64,000 bases of DNA from Thalassotalea loyana (GCF_030161435.1 NZ_BSSV01000001.1:496001-560000), one strand, 5' to 3'; numbered from the stretch's first letter, positions 35,801-45,767 are shown. Numbers and translations are program-made. The notes: generated from the sequence alone by a model not told the origin.

Positions 35801-36885
35801 CTGAAGAAATTGAGCAGGCTATAGCGCACTCTGGCGAGTTTGATGTGGAAGAAGCGATAGAACAACTGCATGAAGAGCAAGATATCTTTGCTAGTATGCC
35901 GCCGATGAAGGTTCATTGTGATAGTTGTCGTTTTGGGTTGCTAGATTTAGGCACTATCGACTTTGATATTGTTCGAACAGGAGAAGAAACGATTGAGTTG
36001 AAGAATTTTGTCGCTATGCGTGATGGCTTAACTGCAAAGTTCGACGGTCAGTGGTTACTGCAAGGTGATTATTCAAGTACCCAGATTATTGGCACCTTAA
36101 ATGTTAAAGATATCGAATCTGAGCTTGGTCGTTTAGATATTGCCTCGGCGATAAAAGATTCCGGTATGAAAACAACATACGAGCTCAATTGGCTTGGGAG
36201 TCCAACCAGCTTTGATTTGGCAAATTTAAATGGCCAACTGAAAGTTAATGTTGATGATGGCTATGTTGCTGATGTTAGTGAAAAAGGAGCTAAGTTATTT
36301 TCGCTATTGAGCTTACAGTCACTTGTGAGAAAACTGACGTTAGACTTCAGGGATATATTCGCCGATGGTATGTTTTATAGCTCTATTAAAGGTGATCTAA
36401 ATATTGAGCAAGGTGTTGTTTACACTGAAAATATTAAAATGAAGGGCTCAGCCGGTGATCTAACCGTTAAAGGGAATACCGATTTAGTTAAACAAGAGCT
36501 TGATTATGAAATGCTATACAAGCCGAACTTAACATCAAGTTTGCCAGCATTAGCGTGGATTGCGACATTAAACCCGGTGACCTTTTTAGCAGGTATTGCG
36601 ATTGATGAGGTGATCACGTCTACGGTTGTGAAAGAGTTTAAGTTTGTTCTATCAGGGACATTGGATGAACCAAACTTAGTCCAAGTGGATCGCAAGGATA
36701 CCAGTATTAGTGTCGGACGTTCTACGCCGCCACAAATCGTTGAGCAATCACCGAATCAACAACGCCAACCTGAAAAGCCGAAGGAAAACATGCCTGGTAA
36801 AGTTACGCCTATGAGTAAACCGACGGAGCTGTTGGATAAAACAGAAGAAGAAAAGAGCAAAACGTCAGGAGGCGTGGGTGGCTAA
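32869..36885 (+). CDS. yhdP: YhdP family AsmA-like phospholipid transport protein
   Basis: This 1338-residue protein belongs to the AsmA-like family (DUF3971/AsmA2) together with TamB and YdbH. It has an N-terminal TM anchor (about 16-36) and a very long periplasmic repeating-beta-groove region. The AsmA2-like domain lies near the C-terminus (YKPNLTSSLPALAWIATLNP). A Pro/Lys/Glu-rich tail follows. In E. coli YhdP, with TamB, moves phospholipids between the inner and outer membranes. It overlaps the next gene by 8 nt. Confidence 0.93.
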   Translation: MSGSRILNRWLNRLFKVVAVFLVLFAVILSSARLLLPYADNYRVELQDYLNKQLNADIEIGGLTIGWSGTGPTMVAQNVKLVEIAGLKIDVANFGFELDFWSSILSQKLVSSQFDIHGLTAQLEPELLESSDAKTDVVEVIETIADVFLTQIPHVTTRDSRLIVIEDDQQRSLIISKLRWQNIGDKHKGEGEIIVDGVSSNNLKLQLAFTGKELDELSGQAYVEANNIDVTPWLQRVLSIKTDTVDSQINFQVWQTITNGMPDLLQIEFGESDFVWQTEDAPQRLVVNKGQIVGHYNETRQQFDLASNNIEWQTNGNQHVPLAFYLEAQKESVFSYLSSVDVAGVNTVVSLLAPKPETKALLTNLAPQGVLTDVYVRFDGDVKLVADLEGFGNKYANGIPATSGLFASIAHHNNNTAITLSASDSALDFEDGFYRPIPYQALSSNIQISNQGNGLKIKAKALKFLSSELKLDGELALDLPKNEAPGMSLVANIRDVDASNARYYYPLKTMTNNLVGYLENGIVAGKIPLATVIYQGKFKDFPFNENQGVFSVKAELQDAIFKFDSQWPAIHKMDAHLDFTNNSMMITARKGDLSGLNVDQVVAKIDELKGASVLIVDAGIDRQSAQNVHTLLSQSPMQDSVAKVLEQLKISQPISGRFNLNLPLKDTEAVVASGDVFFDNNHIALDAPNMLFDRVNGHLRFENDKINVDELSLDWRGKPIRLTAIGEQKDNFYQTNIDFDAIWLQNHWQSEIPHHLTPYMEGQLAWQGQLKLFNVDGGGFNYQLNAKSDLAGGQLNFPEPYMLLSEQTKPLVVNVDGDSNSSTIDAVLGDNLSFYGVLAHESASFNRAHLILGEEKMMLPTDGFHITTKIDDALFTQWQPFVRDIIESVDEIKSQNSESSTPLLEKPERIRGTINRLDLWGHQLSDVSFNIFDKSNWWLLQLNAKEGRSQVKFYPDWYEQGVDVNIDFLNLPVQQNVAEEIEQAIAHSGEFDVEEAIEQLHEEQDIFASMPPMKVHCDSCRFGLLDLGTIDFDIVRTGEETIELKNFVAMRDGLTAKFDGQWLLQGDYSSTQIIGTLNVKDIESELGRLDIASAIKDSGMKTTYELNWLGSPTSFDLANLNGQLKVNVDDGYVADVSEKGAKLFSLLSLQSLVRKLTLDFRDIFADGMFYSSIKGDLNIEQGVVYTENIKMKGSAGDLTVKGNTDLVKQELDYEMLYKPNLTSSLPALAWIATLNPVTFLAGIAIDEVITSTVVKEFKFVLSGTLDEPNLVQVDRKDTSISVGRSTPPQIVEQSPNQQRQPEKPKENMPGKVTPMSKPTELLDKTEEEKSKTSGGVGG

Positions 36886-37714
36886 GTTATCTGTTATTCA
36901 ATTATGTGCACAGCCTAATGTCGAAGAAAACTTAAATACTATTGATAAGGTGCTTACCACATTACCTAAAGCCGACGAGCACTTAGTGTTACTTCCTGAG
37001 TGCTGCCTGTTTTTTGGTGGCCGAGATTCGGAGCAGTTGGCGCTCGCAAAGCAAACTACAAATCATGAGCATGAGAGTCTCAGCAGTAAACTTTCGGCAT
37101 TAGCAACAAAACATAGGCTGTACTTAGTTGCAGGCACCATACCAAGCCTAACTGACGATCAGCAGAAGTTTCACAACCGTAGTTATGTTTTTTCTCCGGC
37201 TGGTGACATGCTTGAATACTATGACAAAATTCACTTATTCGACGTCATTGTTGAGGACAACGAAAAGAATTATTTGGAATCTAAATACACACAAGCGGGT
37301 GATCAAATTAAGCATGTTGCCTTGCCATTTGCCAATTTAGGCCTGACAGTGTGTTATGATTTACGTTTTCCAGAGTTATACCGAGCGCTGGCTGTTAAGG
37401 GGGCGGACATAATAACCGTGCCTGCAGCGTTTACCAAAGTCACCGGCCAAGCCCATTGGCTTGCGTTACTCCAAGCTAGAGCCATTGAAAATCAATGTTA
37501 TATTATGGCCGCTGGACAACAAGGTAAACATGCAAATGGCCGTGAAACATGGGGACATTCAATGATAGTGTCGCCTTGGGGTGAGGTTATTGATTGTATC
37601 GAAGAGGGGGTTGGTAGTGTAACTATCGACTTTGCTCCGCAAAGCCTTACAAAGATTCGTCGCTCAATGCCGGTAAATACACATAATAAATTTATGACAG
37701 AGTTAATTAAATGA
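36878..37714 (+). CDS. Nit-type carbon-nitrogen hydrolase
   Basis: The 278-residue nitrilase-superfamily amidohydrolase has the Glu-Lys-Cys triad: [11 protein letters not shown] with Glu near 47, YDKIHLFDV with Lys near 117 and [13 protein letters not shown] with Cys near 158. Close relatives (Nit1/NitA) hydrolyse deaminated glutathione, a repair reaction, which is the most likely activity. The GTG start overlaps yhdP by 8 nt, and the stop overlaps tldD (ATGA-type). Confidence 0.93.
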   Translation: MAKLSVIQLCAQPNVEENLNTIDKVLTTLPKADEHLVLLPECCLFFGGRDSEQLALAKQTTNHEHESLSSKLSALATKHRLYLVAGTIPSLTDDQQKFHNRSYVFSPAGDMLEYYDKIHLFDVIVEDNEKNYLESKYTQAGDQIKHVALPFANLGLTVCYDLRFPELYRALAVKGADIITVPAAFTKVTGQAHWLALLQARAIENQCYIMAAGQQGKHANGRETWGHSMIVSPWGEVIDCIEEGVGSVTIDFAPQSLTKIRRSMPVNTHNKFMTELIK

Positions 37715-39153
37715 CCAATATTGTTGAACAAGAACTACTCGGACAAAGCCAACTAGATCAAGGCTTCTTACAGCAAACATTAGATCGTATTGTTGAGCGT
37801 AACGTTGACTTCGCCGATTTATATTTTCAATCGAGTCAACATGAGTCTTGGATGCTCGAAGACGGTATTGTAAAGGAAGGCTCTTATAATATTGAGCAAG
37901 GTGTTGGCGTTCGAGCGATTACTGGTGAGAAAACAGGTTTTGCCTATTCTGACGATATTTCGGCAATAGCCATCAGTCAGGCTGCTGATGCAGCGAAAGG
38001 TATCGCACTGACGAACAAAAGTGGTTCGGTGCAAGCATTTAAAGCAGAAAAGCACACAAAGATTTTTTCAGAAGTAGACCCTCTTGGTAGCTTAACGCAA
38101 GAGCAAAAAATTAGCTTGTTGCACGAAGTGGAAGCCCATGCTCGCTCTGTTGATAAGCGAGTATCTCAAGTTATTGTTAGTCTCAGTGGGGTTTATGAAA
38201 AAGTGCTGGTGGCAGCGACAGATGGTACTTACGCAACCGATATTCGCCCGCTAGTACGACTTAATTGCTCAGTATTAGTTGAAGAAAACGGTAAACGTGA
38301 ACGTGGTAGCTCCGGTGGTGGTGCACGTACTGACTACAGTTACTTTTTTGAACCTCAAAATGGCAAAGCAAGATACTTGCACTACGCCGAAGAAGCTGTT
38401 CGTCAAGCACTGGTTAACTTAGTTGCAATTGCGGCACCAGCGGGAAGCTTTCCTGTTGTATTAGGTTCAGGTTGGCCGGGTGTGTTGTTACATGAAGCTG
38501 TAGGGCACGGTTTGGAAGGTGACTTTAACCGCAAGGGATCATCGGCTTTTTCTGGCTTAGTTGGACAACAAGTTGCATCGGAACATTGTACGATTGTCGA
38601 TGATGGAACCATGGCAAACCGACGTGGATCATTGAATATTGATGATGAGGGAACACCAGCGCAATATAACGTTCTCATTGAAAAAGGCATTTTGAAAGGC
38701 TACATGCAAGACAAGCACAATGCTAAGTTAATGGGGGTTAGTCCAACGGGTAACGGTCGTCGTGAGTCTTATGCACATCTTCCTATGCCTCGTATGACAA
38801 ACACCTATATGTTACCGGGTGAGCACGAGCCAAAAGACATTATCAAATCTGTAAAAAAAGGTATCTATGCGCCAAACTTTGCAGGCGGTCAAGTTGATAT
38901 CACATCAGGTAAGTTCGTTTTTACCAGTGCAGAAGCATATTTAATTGAAGATGGCGAAATCACTTCACCGGTTAAGGGCGCAACGCTTATTGGTAGTGGT
39001 CCTGAATCAATGAAAAAAGTTTCTATGGTTGGTAATGACCTAGCGCTCGATGCAGGCGTTGGTGTGTGTGGTAAAGATGGTCAGAGCGTTCCAGTAGGTG
39101 TTGGACAGCCGACATTAAAGATTGATGAAATGACCATTGGTGGTACACAGTAA
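37711..39153 (+). CDS. tldD: Metalloprotease TldD
   Basis: TldD forms a heterodimeric zinc protease with TldE (PmbA) that processes modified peptides such as microcin B17. The 480-residue protein carries the metal-binding [11 protein letters not shown] (HExxxH type) near residue 261 and the family's C-terminal [14 protein letters not shown]. No pmbA is present in this window. It is the last gene of the block running from rng. Confidence 0.96.
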   Translation: MTNIVEQELLGQSQLDQGFLQQTLDRIVERNVDFADLYFQSSQHESWMLEDGIVKEGSYNIEQGVGVRAITGEKTGFAYSDDISAIAISQAADAAKGIALTNKSGSVQAFKAEKHTKIFSEVDPLGSLTQEQKISLLHEVEAHARSVDKRVSQVIVSLSGVYEKVLVAATDGTYATDIRPLVRLNCSVLVEENGKRERGSSGGGARTDYSYFFEPQNGKARYLHYAEEAVRQALVNLVAIAAPAGSFPVVLGSGWPGVLLHEAVGHGLEGDFNRKGSSAFSGLVGQQVASEHCTIVDDGTMANRRGSLNIDDEGTPAQYNVLIEKGILKGYMQDKHNAKLMGVSPTGNGRRESYAHLPMPRMTNTYMLPGEHEPKDIIKSVKKGIYAPNFAGGQVDITSGKFVFTSAEAYLIEDGEITSPVKGATLIGSGPESMKKVSMVGNDLALDAGVGVCGKDGQSVPVGVGQPTLKIDEMTIGGTQ

Positions 39154-39213
39154 CGCTAATAAGGAACCTAGATCTTTATATGGTGTTAGTAATCTGAATA
39201 GGTCAATTGAGTC

Positions 39214-39462
39214 ATGAGTAAACAAGAACAACCTAATAACCCGCTACACGGCATCACATTAGTCATGATGTTGGAGAAACTTGTTGCAGAGATTGGTTGG
39301 GAGCGCATGGCTGAAACCGTTGATATACGCTGTTTTAAGTTTGATCCTAGCATCAAATCTAGTTTGAGTTTTCTGCGCAAAACGCCGTGGGCTAGAGCTG
39401 AGGTTGAACAACTCTACATCAATACCTACCATGGCTTTCAATGGCCAAAGATTGACGATTAA
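39214..39462 (+). CDS. VF530 family DNA-binding protein
   Basis: The 82-residue protein matches the VF530 family throughout ([16 protein letters not shown], then [21 protein letters not shown] and [11 protein letters not shown]). The founding member, from Aliivibrio fischeri, has a small helical fold and was described as DNA-binding; its physiological role is not known. It stands alone between tldD and the RND genes. Confidence 0.9.
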   Translation: MSKQEQPNNPLHGITLVMMLEKLVAEIGWERMAETVDIRCFKFDPSIKSSLSFLRKTPWARAEVEQLYINTYHGFQWPKIDD

Positions 39463-39486
39463 GTATTAATTGACGTATCAAATTGT

Positions 39487-39517
39487 GGCAAATTGTTAAT
39501 GAATATTTCAATTTGCC
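39487..39517. repeat. Inverted repeat after the VF530 gene
   Basis: GGCAAATTG at 39487-39495 pairs perfectly with CAATTTGCC at 39509-39517 across a 13-nt loop. No T run follows, so it is either a weak terminator or a binding site upstream of the RND operon. Confidence 0.45.
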
Positions 39518-39641
39518 CCTTTATCGCAGATTACTTGCGTTTTAACCCTTCTCATAAAGTGGATATTTCAAAGCCGTTTATAATCCATAGCCAATTGCTA
39601 TAAAGGATTAACACCAACAATGGTTGGTAAACGAGGCGTCT

Positions 39642-42600
39642 ATGAACTTAACCCGCAATGCATTGAAAAATCCAGCCGCCATTTTGGTTATCGTTGCTCT
39701 GATTGTTATTTTTGGTTTTTTAAGTGTTTATAAATTACCCATTCAACTGACGCCAGATATAGAGCAACCTCAAATTACCATTTCTGTTGGCTGGCGAAGC
39801 GCCGCACCTGAGGAAATGGAATCAGTCATCATCGAACCCATTGAAAATGTGGTGAAAAATACACAAGGCGTCAATAAAGTCACGACAACTATCTCCCCAG
39901 GCTTTGGCAATATCACACTAACTTTTGATGTCGGTGCCAATATGCAGGAAGCCATGCTAGATGTTATTAATAATCTGAATCAGGCGCCGCCGCTACCGTT
40001 AGATGCGATAGAACCAGTCGTATCACAAGGAGGTGGAAGAGGAGGGCCTAATACTGCCTCACTCATGATAAAGACATTACCTGACAATCCCGTTGAAGAC
40101 ATGGGTGTATATCAAAAGCTTATTGAAGACGTTGTTCAGCCGCGCTTTGCTCGAATACCTGGTATGGGACAAGTCAACCTCGCGTCGCATCGCCCGAGAG
40201 AGCTTCGCATTACGTTTGACCCTCTCAGAGCTGCGTCACTTGGTATTACCATTGGCCAACTAAGCAATACTATTTCGCGTGCAAATGATGTTTCTGGAGG
40301 AACGGCTGACGTGGGCAGACGTCAGTATACGGTTAGATTTTCGGGGCAATTTGGCGTCGACAACTTAACCGATATGATTGTTGGCTATTCTGGTAACCGT
40401 CCCATTTATCTTAAAGATATCGCAACAGTTGAAAATACGTTAGTTGATAGGTTTGGTTTCAACTTACGTAATGGTCAGCCTTCATACTACTTTACGTTGA
40501 AACGTCAAAATGATGCTAACACCGTAGCATTACTTGATGAGATTAATGTAGCGATTAAAGAGTTGAACGAAGGTCCATTAAAAGCGGCAGGATTAACAAT
40601 CGACTTGAGCTTTGATTCCTCGGTTCATATTCGAAATGCGCTAAGTTTGGTACAGAATAACCTGGGTTTAGGTGTATTGTTGGCACTCGGTATCCTTTGG
40701 TTATTTTTAAGAGGCCTAAAAACAACGCTCATTATTGCTACCACGATTCCGATTTCATTAATGGTATCGTTTATCGCATTGAGTATTTTTGATCGTAGCC
40801 TTAATGTCATCTCGTTAGCTGGGTTGGCCTTCTCAGTTGGTTTGGTCTTAGATGCGGCGATTATTGTCCAAGAAAATATTGTTCGCCTTCGATCTCAAGG
40901 TATGGACAATCATAAAGCGGTTTTGCGAGGTGCACTCCAGGTTTCGGGAGCCTTATTCGCATCAACGGCAACGAGTGTTGCGATATTTCTCCCTATTTTA
41001 TTTATGGCTGGTATCGAAGGTCAGCTCTTTTCCGATTTAGCATTAACGCTTTCAATTGCTGTTATCGCGTCACTGGTATCTGCTGTCACTGTGCTTCCAA
41101 TTGCAAGTAAGTATTGGTTGAAGGAGGATACGGTAACAGACCCATATGCGCATTATTGGCAGCGATTAACTAAATTTGTCATGCGTTTAACTGATTCTGC
41201 CATTAAGCGTACTAGTTGGATTGTATTACTTGTGGGTGGTGCCATGGTTGTCACCATCACCATGTTACCAAAAACTGATTTTATGCCACGTGCACCAATC
41301 GATGGCTTCTTCTTTAGCCTAAATATACCGCCTGGCAGCAATGTTGACTTCATTGAGCACGAAATGGCCAATGTTGTTAAGGCGCGTTTGGCACCTTATT
41401 TAGCCGGTGAGCAGCAACCAAAAATAAAAAGCTACAACTTCTACTCTTTTGGTGCGGGAAGTACAGGTGGATTTATTTATGCTGATGATCCAACCCGTGT
41501 TGAAGAGCTAATGGATATTGTTCGCACACAAGTGCTCAATGATGTACCAGATACACAAATATTTTTGTTTAGAGGCTCGATGATCAATGTCTCTGGAGGC
41601 GGCAATGGACGCACGATAGACGTAGATATTAAAGGAGCTGATATTGAGCATCTTATGAAGGTTGCTGGCATTGGTCTTCAAGCAATCAATGAGAATATGC
41701 CTGCGACTACAGCCTTTCCGATGCCAGGATTAACCTTGTCAGAGCCTGAGTTACAGCTGTTACCCAATGATCGTCGAATCACGCAAGCAGGGTTAACACG
41801 ACATGATGTTGCCAATGCTGTTCGTGCATACACCAGTGGCCTGTTTATTAACGAGTACTTTGACGGTAACGACCGCGTTAATGTTATTTTACGCGGTACT
41901 CAGTGGGAGTCACCGGATGAACTTGCGACCTTGCCAATTTACTCACCACTTGCTGGTATTCAAACGATTGGTGAGCTTACCGATATTGTCCGCACCGCAG
42001 GTCCAACTCAATTACGTCGTGTAGATGGCAAACGTACTGTGTCGATTCAAGTCTCCCCTCCGGCTAATATGTCGTTGGAAGAAGCTCTGGCAATACTCAA
42101 TGAAAAAGTATTACCCAAAATGCAAGCTGAACTGTCGACGGACGCTTCAATATTGTTAAGCGGAAATGCAAACAAAATGGCAAATGCAATTAACGATATG
42201 ATACTCAACTTTGCGCTTGCTCTGTGTATCTTGTTTTTACTGATGACAGCACTATTCAAGTCGGCTAAAGACAGCTTGTTGGTGTTATTAGTCATGCCTA
42301 TGGCAGTTGCTGGCGGCGTATTAGCACTTAACATTCTAAACCTATTCGCATTCCAATCGCTCGACTTACTGACAATGATTGGTTTCATTATTTTACTTGG
42401 TTTGGTGGTCAATAATGCGATTTTATTGGTTGATCAAACAAGACAGTCTGAGCGTGCAGGTAAAACGAGAACGCAAGCAGTCGCCGATGCTGTAAGTATT
42501 CGTGCGCGTCCTGTATACATGAGCACACTCACAAGCTTATTTGGTATGTTGCCTTTGATGTTAATGCCAGGCGTTGGTAGTGAAATATATCGTGGTTTAG

Positions 42601-42746
42601 CCGCTGTGATTGTAGGTGGCATGCTGGTAAGTGCTGTATTTACGCTTGTTTTATTTCCAAGCCTGCTCCGCTTAGGAGAGAGCAGAACGACAAAGGTTAA
42701 TAATATTACGCCGTTGCCAACCACTCAGATTAAACAAGTAAGTTAA
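39642..42746 (+). CDS. RND efflux permease
   Basis: The 1034-residue product is an inner-membrane RND proton antiporter with 12 TM segments and two large periplasmic loops. It starts at the ATG at 39642 with GAGG 5 nt upstream. In TM4 the proton-relay motif reads VGLVLDAAIIVQENI, with a single Asp and Ala where AcrB has Asp-Asp. TM10 reads GLVVNNAILLVDQ, where AcrB has a lysine. The substrate is unknown. The adaptor gene follows by 11 nt, the reverse of the usual adaptor-first order, and no outer-membrane channel gene is nearby. Confidence 0.93.
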   Translation: MNLTRNALKNPAAILVIVALIVIFGFLSVYKLPIQLTPDIEQPQITISVGWRSAAPEEMESVIIEPIENVVKNTQGVNKVTTTISPGFGNITLTFDVGANMQEAMLDVINNLNQAPPLPLDAIEPVVSQGGGRGGPNTASLMIKTLPDNPVEDMGVYQKLIEDVVQPRFARIPGMGQVNLASHRPRELRITFDPLRAASLGITIGQLSNTISRANDVSGGTADVGRRQYTVRFSGQFGVDNLTDMIVGYSGNRPIYLKDIATVENTLVDRFGFNLRNGQPSYYFTLKRQNDANTVALLDEINVAIKELNEGPLKAAGLTIDLSFDSSVHIRNALSLVQNNLGLGVLLALGILWLFLRGLKTTLIIATTIPISLMVSFIALSIFDRSLNVISLAGLAFSVGLVLDAAIIVQENIVRLRSQGMDNHKAVLRGALQVSGALFASTATSVAIFLPILFMAGIEGQLFSDLALTLSIAVIASLVSAVTVLPIASKYWLKEDTVTDPYAHYWQRLTKFVMRLTDSAIKRTSWIVLLVGGAMVVTITMLPKTDFMPRAPIDGFFFSLNIPPGSNVDFIEHEMANVVKARLAPYLAGEQQPKIKSYNFYSFGAGSTGGFIYADDPTRVEELMDIVRTQVLNDVPDTQIFLFRGSMINVSGGGNGRTIDVDIKGADIEHLMKVAGIGLQAINENMPATTAFPMPGLTLSEPELQLLPNDRRITQAGLTRHDVANAVRAYTSGLFINEYFDGNDRVNVILRGTQWESPDELATLPIYSPLAGIQTIGELTDIVRTAGPTQLRRVDGKRTVSIQVSPPANMSLEEALAILNEKVLPKMQAELSTDASILLSGNANKMANAINDMILNFALALCILFLLMTALFKSAKDSLLVLLVMPMAVAGGVLALNILNLFAFQSLDLLTMIGFIILLGLVVNNAILLVDQTRQSERAGKTRTQAVADAVSIRARPVYMSTLTSLFGMLPLMLMPGVGSEIYRGLAAVIVGGMLVSAVFTLVLFPSLLRLGESRTTKVNNITPLPTTQIKQVS

Positions 42747-42757
42747 TAAAGGATTTG

Positions 42758-43825
42758 ATGATGAAAACTATGTCTCAATATATAACACATACCCTTGGCT
42801 TAAGCGTACTTGCTTGTCTATTTACGACCTCTCAGGTATCAGCCAATAGCGCACCAGCAAAACCCGTTAAAGTCGATCAGGTTACTGAAATGATTTTACC
42901 TGCGACTTCTGATTTTATGGGGACCGTTGAATCTCGTACGCACATACCAATTACTGCTGGCGTTAACGGGCGTATTGAAAAAATTGCTCAGCCAGGTGAC
43001 TTTGTTCAACAAGGCGACGTCTTAATCCAGATGGATACATTACCGCTAAAACTGAGACTTGCTGAACAGAAAGCGCAAATTAAACGTGCCGAAATAAACA
43101 TGCGCTACCTAAAAAATGAAGTCGAACGATTAGAGCAGTTAAAGAAAACAAATGCGACGTCACAGTTCCAACTTGACCAGCAGCGTTCACAATATGAACT
43201 TGCTATCTCTGATCATGAAATAGCTGAGTTGCAGCTTAAACAAGTCGAAGATCAGCTTGAACGTGCTGTCGTAAAAGCACCATTTGAAGGTGTTGTAACG
43301 GAACGATTGATGCGCGCGGGCAGTGACGTTAACCGAAGTGATACCTTGCTACGTTTTCTAGATACAACCAATTTAGAAGCTCATGTTTATGTACCGGTTA
43401 AGTATCTTGGCTTTTTACGTCGAGGAAATGAGTTAACCTTAAGTGCGGATGAGCAAACGATTCAAGCAAAAATCCATGCTATTATTCCGAGCGCTGATTC
43501 GAGATCACAAACGGTAGAAGTAAGAATACTTATTCCGGAAACGTTAAATCATGTTTGGGCCGCGGGGCAACTGGTTAAAGTAAGGATTCCAGTTCAAGAG
43601 AGCAAGCCGAGCTTAACCGTCCATCGAGATGCACTCATTTTGCGGAAAAATGGCGTCTATGTGGTGAAAGTTGGCAACGATAGCACGGTAAAACGTTTGG
43701 AAGTGAATGTTGGCGCAGGCACCGATGAACGCGTCAGTATTGAGGGGAACATCCAAGCTGGTGATAGCATTGCGATTCGAGGCGCAGAAAGACTACAGGA
43801 TGGTGAGTCAGTCGTTGTGCAGTAA
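42758..43825 (+). CDS. RND efflux periplasmic adaptor (MFP)
   Basis: The roughly 355-residue membrane-fusion protein has an N-terminal signal segment (TLGLSVLACLFTTSQVSA). Biotinyl-lipoyl-like halves (GRIEKIAQPGDFVQQGD and VVKAPFEGVVTERLMRAGS) flank an alpha-helical hairpin (about 95-150). Beta-barrel and membrane-proximal domains follow. It would link the permease upstream to a TolC-type channel encoded elsewhere. Two ATGs (42758, 42761) are possible after AAAGGA. Confidence 0.92.
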   Translation: MMKTMSQYITHTLGLSVLACLFTTSQVSANSAPAKPVKVDQVTEMILPATSDFMGTVESRTHIPITAGVNGRIEKIAQPGDFVQQGDVLIQMDTLPLKLRLAEQKAQIKRAEINMRYLKNEVERLEQLKKTNATSQFQLDQQRSQYELAISDHEIAELQLKQVEDQLERAVVKAPFEGVVTERLMRAGSDVNRSDTLLRFLDTTNLEAHVYVPVKYLGFLRRGNELTLSADEQTIQAKIHAIIPSADSRSQTVEVRILIPETLNHVWAAGQLVKVRIPVQESKPSLTVHRDALILRKNGVYVVKVGNDSTVKRLEVNVGAGTDERVSIEGNIQAGDSIAIRGAERLQDGESVVVQ

Positions 43826-43851
43826 TACTGACGAATTGCAGAACGTTTAAT

Positions 43852-44259
43852 TTACAATCTAATTTCTTTAATATTGAGCGCTTTAGCACGAGCATTAGTA
43901 ACCTCTACTAATCGCTCGCGCAATACGTTTTCAACAGCTATTTGTTCTTTCAGAATACGTACATCTTCAGGTAAAGCAACAAGTAGCAGGCAATTTAGTC
44001 CATTATTCTGTGTAATATATGCGCTGTCTGGTACTTCGTGTTGCCACGCTAAGCCATCATTACATTGCAACTGCAATTCTTCGAGTGTTACAAAACGATA
44101 GCGAAATCTGGGGCTTTTGCTCTCATCACCAAACCAGCCAATTCCCATTGCCTGAAAATTTAGCCACGCCTCTGTCGTGTTAATGGCTGGGGCCATGAGT
44201 TCTGATTGTGCAATTATCGTTTCGCTAGCGCCCAACTGGAGGGGAAATAAATTAGCCAT
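43852..44259 (-). CDS. Uncharacterised protein coupled to the SSS symporter
   Basis: I do not recognise this 135-residue protein. It has no signal peptide or TM segment, so it is probably cytoplasmic. The middle has an aromatic-rich part (AMGIGWFGDESKSPRFRYRFV). The C-terminal part (about 90-130) is a charged helix that could form a coiled coil. It overlaps the end of the symporter gene by 8 nt and has no clear ribosome site of its own, so it is probably translated by coupling. The context suggests an accessory or regulatory partner of the symporter. Confidence 0.75.
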   Translation of the reverse strand: MANLFPLQLGASETIIAQSELMAPAINTTEAWLNFQAMGIGWFGDESKSPRFRYRFVTLEELQLQCNDGLAWQHEVPDSAYITQNNGLNCLLLVALPEDVRILKEQIAVENVLRERLVEVTNARAKALNIKEIRL

Positions 44260-45673
44260 TCATTTGAGTCTTTTGTTGTGGTACACGACCTAGCCAAGCT
44301 ATTGCTAAAGCAAGGAAAAATGGTAAGAGTCGTTCTATGTAGTCGCCTGGTGCCGAAGGTAAAAAGCTTAAACCTATCGTTAAAAAGAAACCAGTGGCAA
44401 TTGCCATTAGTGCGTATTCGCCTTTGATAGACTGGCTGCAAACTCTAACAACCACCAATGGACCAAAAGCTGCACCTAAGGCGTTCCAAGCAAAAAGCAC
44501 ACGTGTGAAAATATCTTCAGGTGCATATAATGCGATTAATGTCGAAACTATGCACATCAATACCACGGTCAATCGCGAATAAAAAAGCCCTTTGGCGTGG
44601 TTCTTTAAGTTTGCTACGTCATACGACAATGCCGATGCACTCACCAATAGTTGGCTATCAGCGGTTGACATAATGGCTGATAACACGGCAGCAATAATAA
44701 TACCTGCTATTACGGGTGGGAATAGGTGTGACGTTAAAGCAAAAAACGCTTGTTCTTGGTCAGCTACTGGATCCATTAACACTTTTGCTGACCAACCAAC
44801 GATTACCATGCCACCATAAACAACCGTCGCCCAAGTAATCGCGATGATTCGTCCTTGTTTAATCGCATCCTGAGATTTGATTGCCATTAGACGATTAACA
44901 ACATGAGGTTGCCCGCAATTACCTAGTCCGATCCCCATAAGACCGAGTACAAAGCCTAGGGCTATCATGCCAGAATGAGCACCAAAGGTATTAAGCTGAT
45001 CACCGGAGAAAGCTGTATGGATTTTGGCCCAAAGTTCCAATGGGCCTCCAAGTGTAATAAGCGCGACAACTGGAAGAATAATGCTGGTGGCGGCCATTAG
45101 CAAACCTTGAAGTGTATCGGTAATACTCACGGCCCAGAACCCGCCTAATAGGGTGTATATCAAGATAATCGTTGTACCCAATACAACGCTTGTTGTCATC
45201 GACATGTCAAAAGTAGAAGCGAATGTTTTACCCGCAGCTTGAAACTGAGCGGCAATATAGAAACTAAACGCGAATATGATGGCAAAAGAGCACAGTAAGG
45301 TAATCGCGCGTTTGTATTTGCCAGTATCCTGAGCCAGTAGCTCGGTTAAGGTGACAGACTTCTTCTCTTGGGTCAGTCGTTGTAAACGAGGTGCTAGCCA
45401 AAACCAGTTAAAGACATAACCCAGAATAATACCTGGAGGTATCCACGCAGCTGATATACCCATCACATAGGCTGCTCCACTCATACCTAGCAATGACCAA
45501 GCTGATGATGCACTTGCCGCTGAGCTGACCGCCGCAACCCACGGGCCAAGTGTGTGGCTACCAATGAAATAATCTTGGGTAGAATGATTGCGTTTGTTAC
45601 TCCATAGACCGATGCCGATCAAGATGATTTTATAAGTAACAAGGGTTGCTAATACCGCGTGGTGATATTCCAT
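44252..45673 (-). CDS. Sodium:solute symporter (PutP-like)
   Basis: The 473-residue polytopic protein belongs to the SSS family of Na+-coupled symporters with the LeuT fold. It has about 12-13 TM segments and motifs such as SAASASSAWSLLGMSGAAYVMG near residue 50, GNCGQPHVVNRLMAIKS and ILSAIMSTADSQLLVSASALS, close to proline symporter PutP. The substrate could be proline or another small solute. It is followed by an overlapping small gene. Confidence 0.88.
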   Translation of the reverse strand: MEYHHAVLATLVTYKIILIGIGLWSNKRNHSTQDYFIGSHTLGPWVAAVSSAASASSAWSLLGMSGAAYVMGISAAWIPPGIILGYVFNWFWLAPRLQRLTQEKKSVTLTELLAQDTGKYKRAITLLCSFAIIFAFSFYIAAQFQAAGKTFASTFDMSMTTSVVLGTTIILIYTLLGGFWAVSITDTLQGLLMAATSIILPVVALITLGGPLELWAKIHTAFSGDQLNTFGAHSGMIALGFVLGLMGIGLGNCGQPHVVNRLMAIKSQDAIKQGRIIAITWATVVYGGMVIVGWSAKVLMDPVADQEQAFFALTSHLFPPVIAGIIIAAVLSAIMSTADSQLLVSASALSYDVANLKNHAKGLFYSRLTVVLMCIVSTLIALYAPEDIFTRVLFAWNALGAAFGPLVVVRVCSQSIKGEYALMAIATGFFLTIGLSFLPSAPGDYIERLLPFFLALAIAWLGRVPQQKTQMNG

Positions 45674-45740
45674 GGTTGCTCGTTATTATTGTTATTTAAA
45701 ATCAGTCTACTAAGTTTTTAACAGGTGGAAAAGGAAAATA

Positions 45741-45767
45741 AAAAAGCCACATAAAGTGGCTTTTTTG
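45741..45767 (-). terminator. Intrinsic terminator of pgi
   Basis: AAAAAGCCAC at 45741-45750 pairs with GTGGCTTTTT at 45756-45765 across a 5-nt loop. The poly-A side, read on the minus strand, supplies the T run after the pgi stop at 45788. Confidence 0.88.

Noticed and set aside
39620-39641. ATG at 39620 as the RND permease start
   Set aside because: It is out of frame with the permease; the ATG at 39642 has a proper GAGG site.
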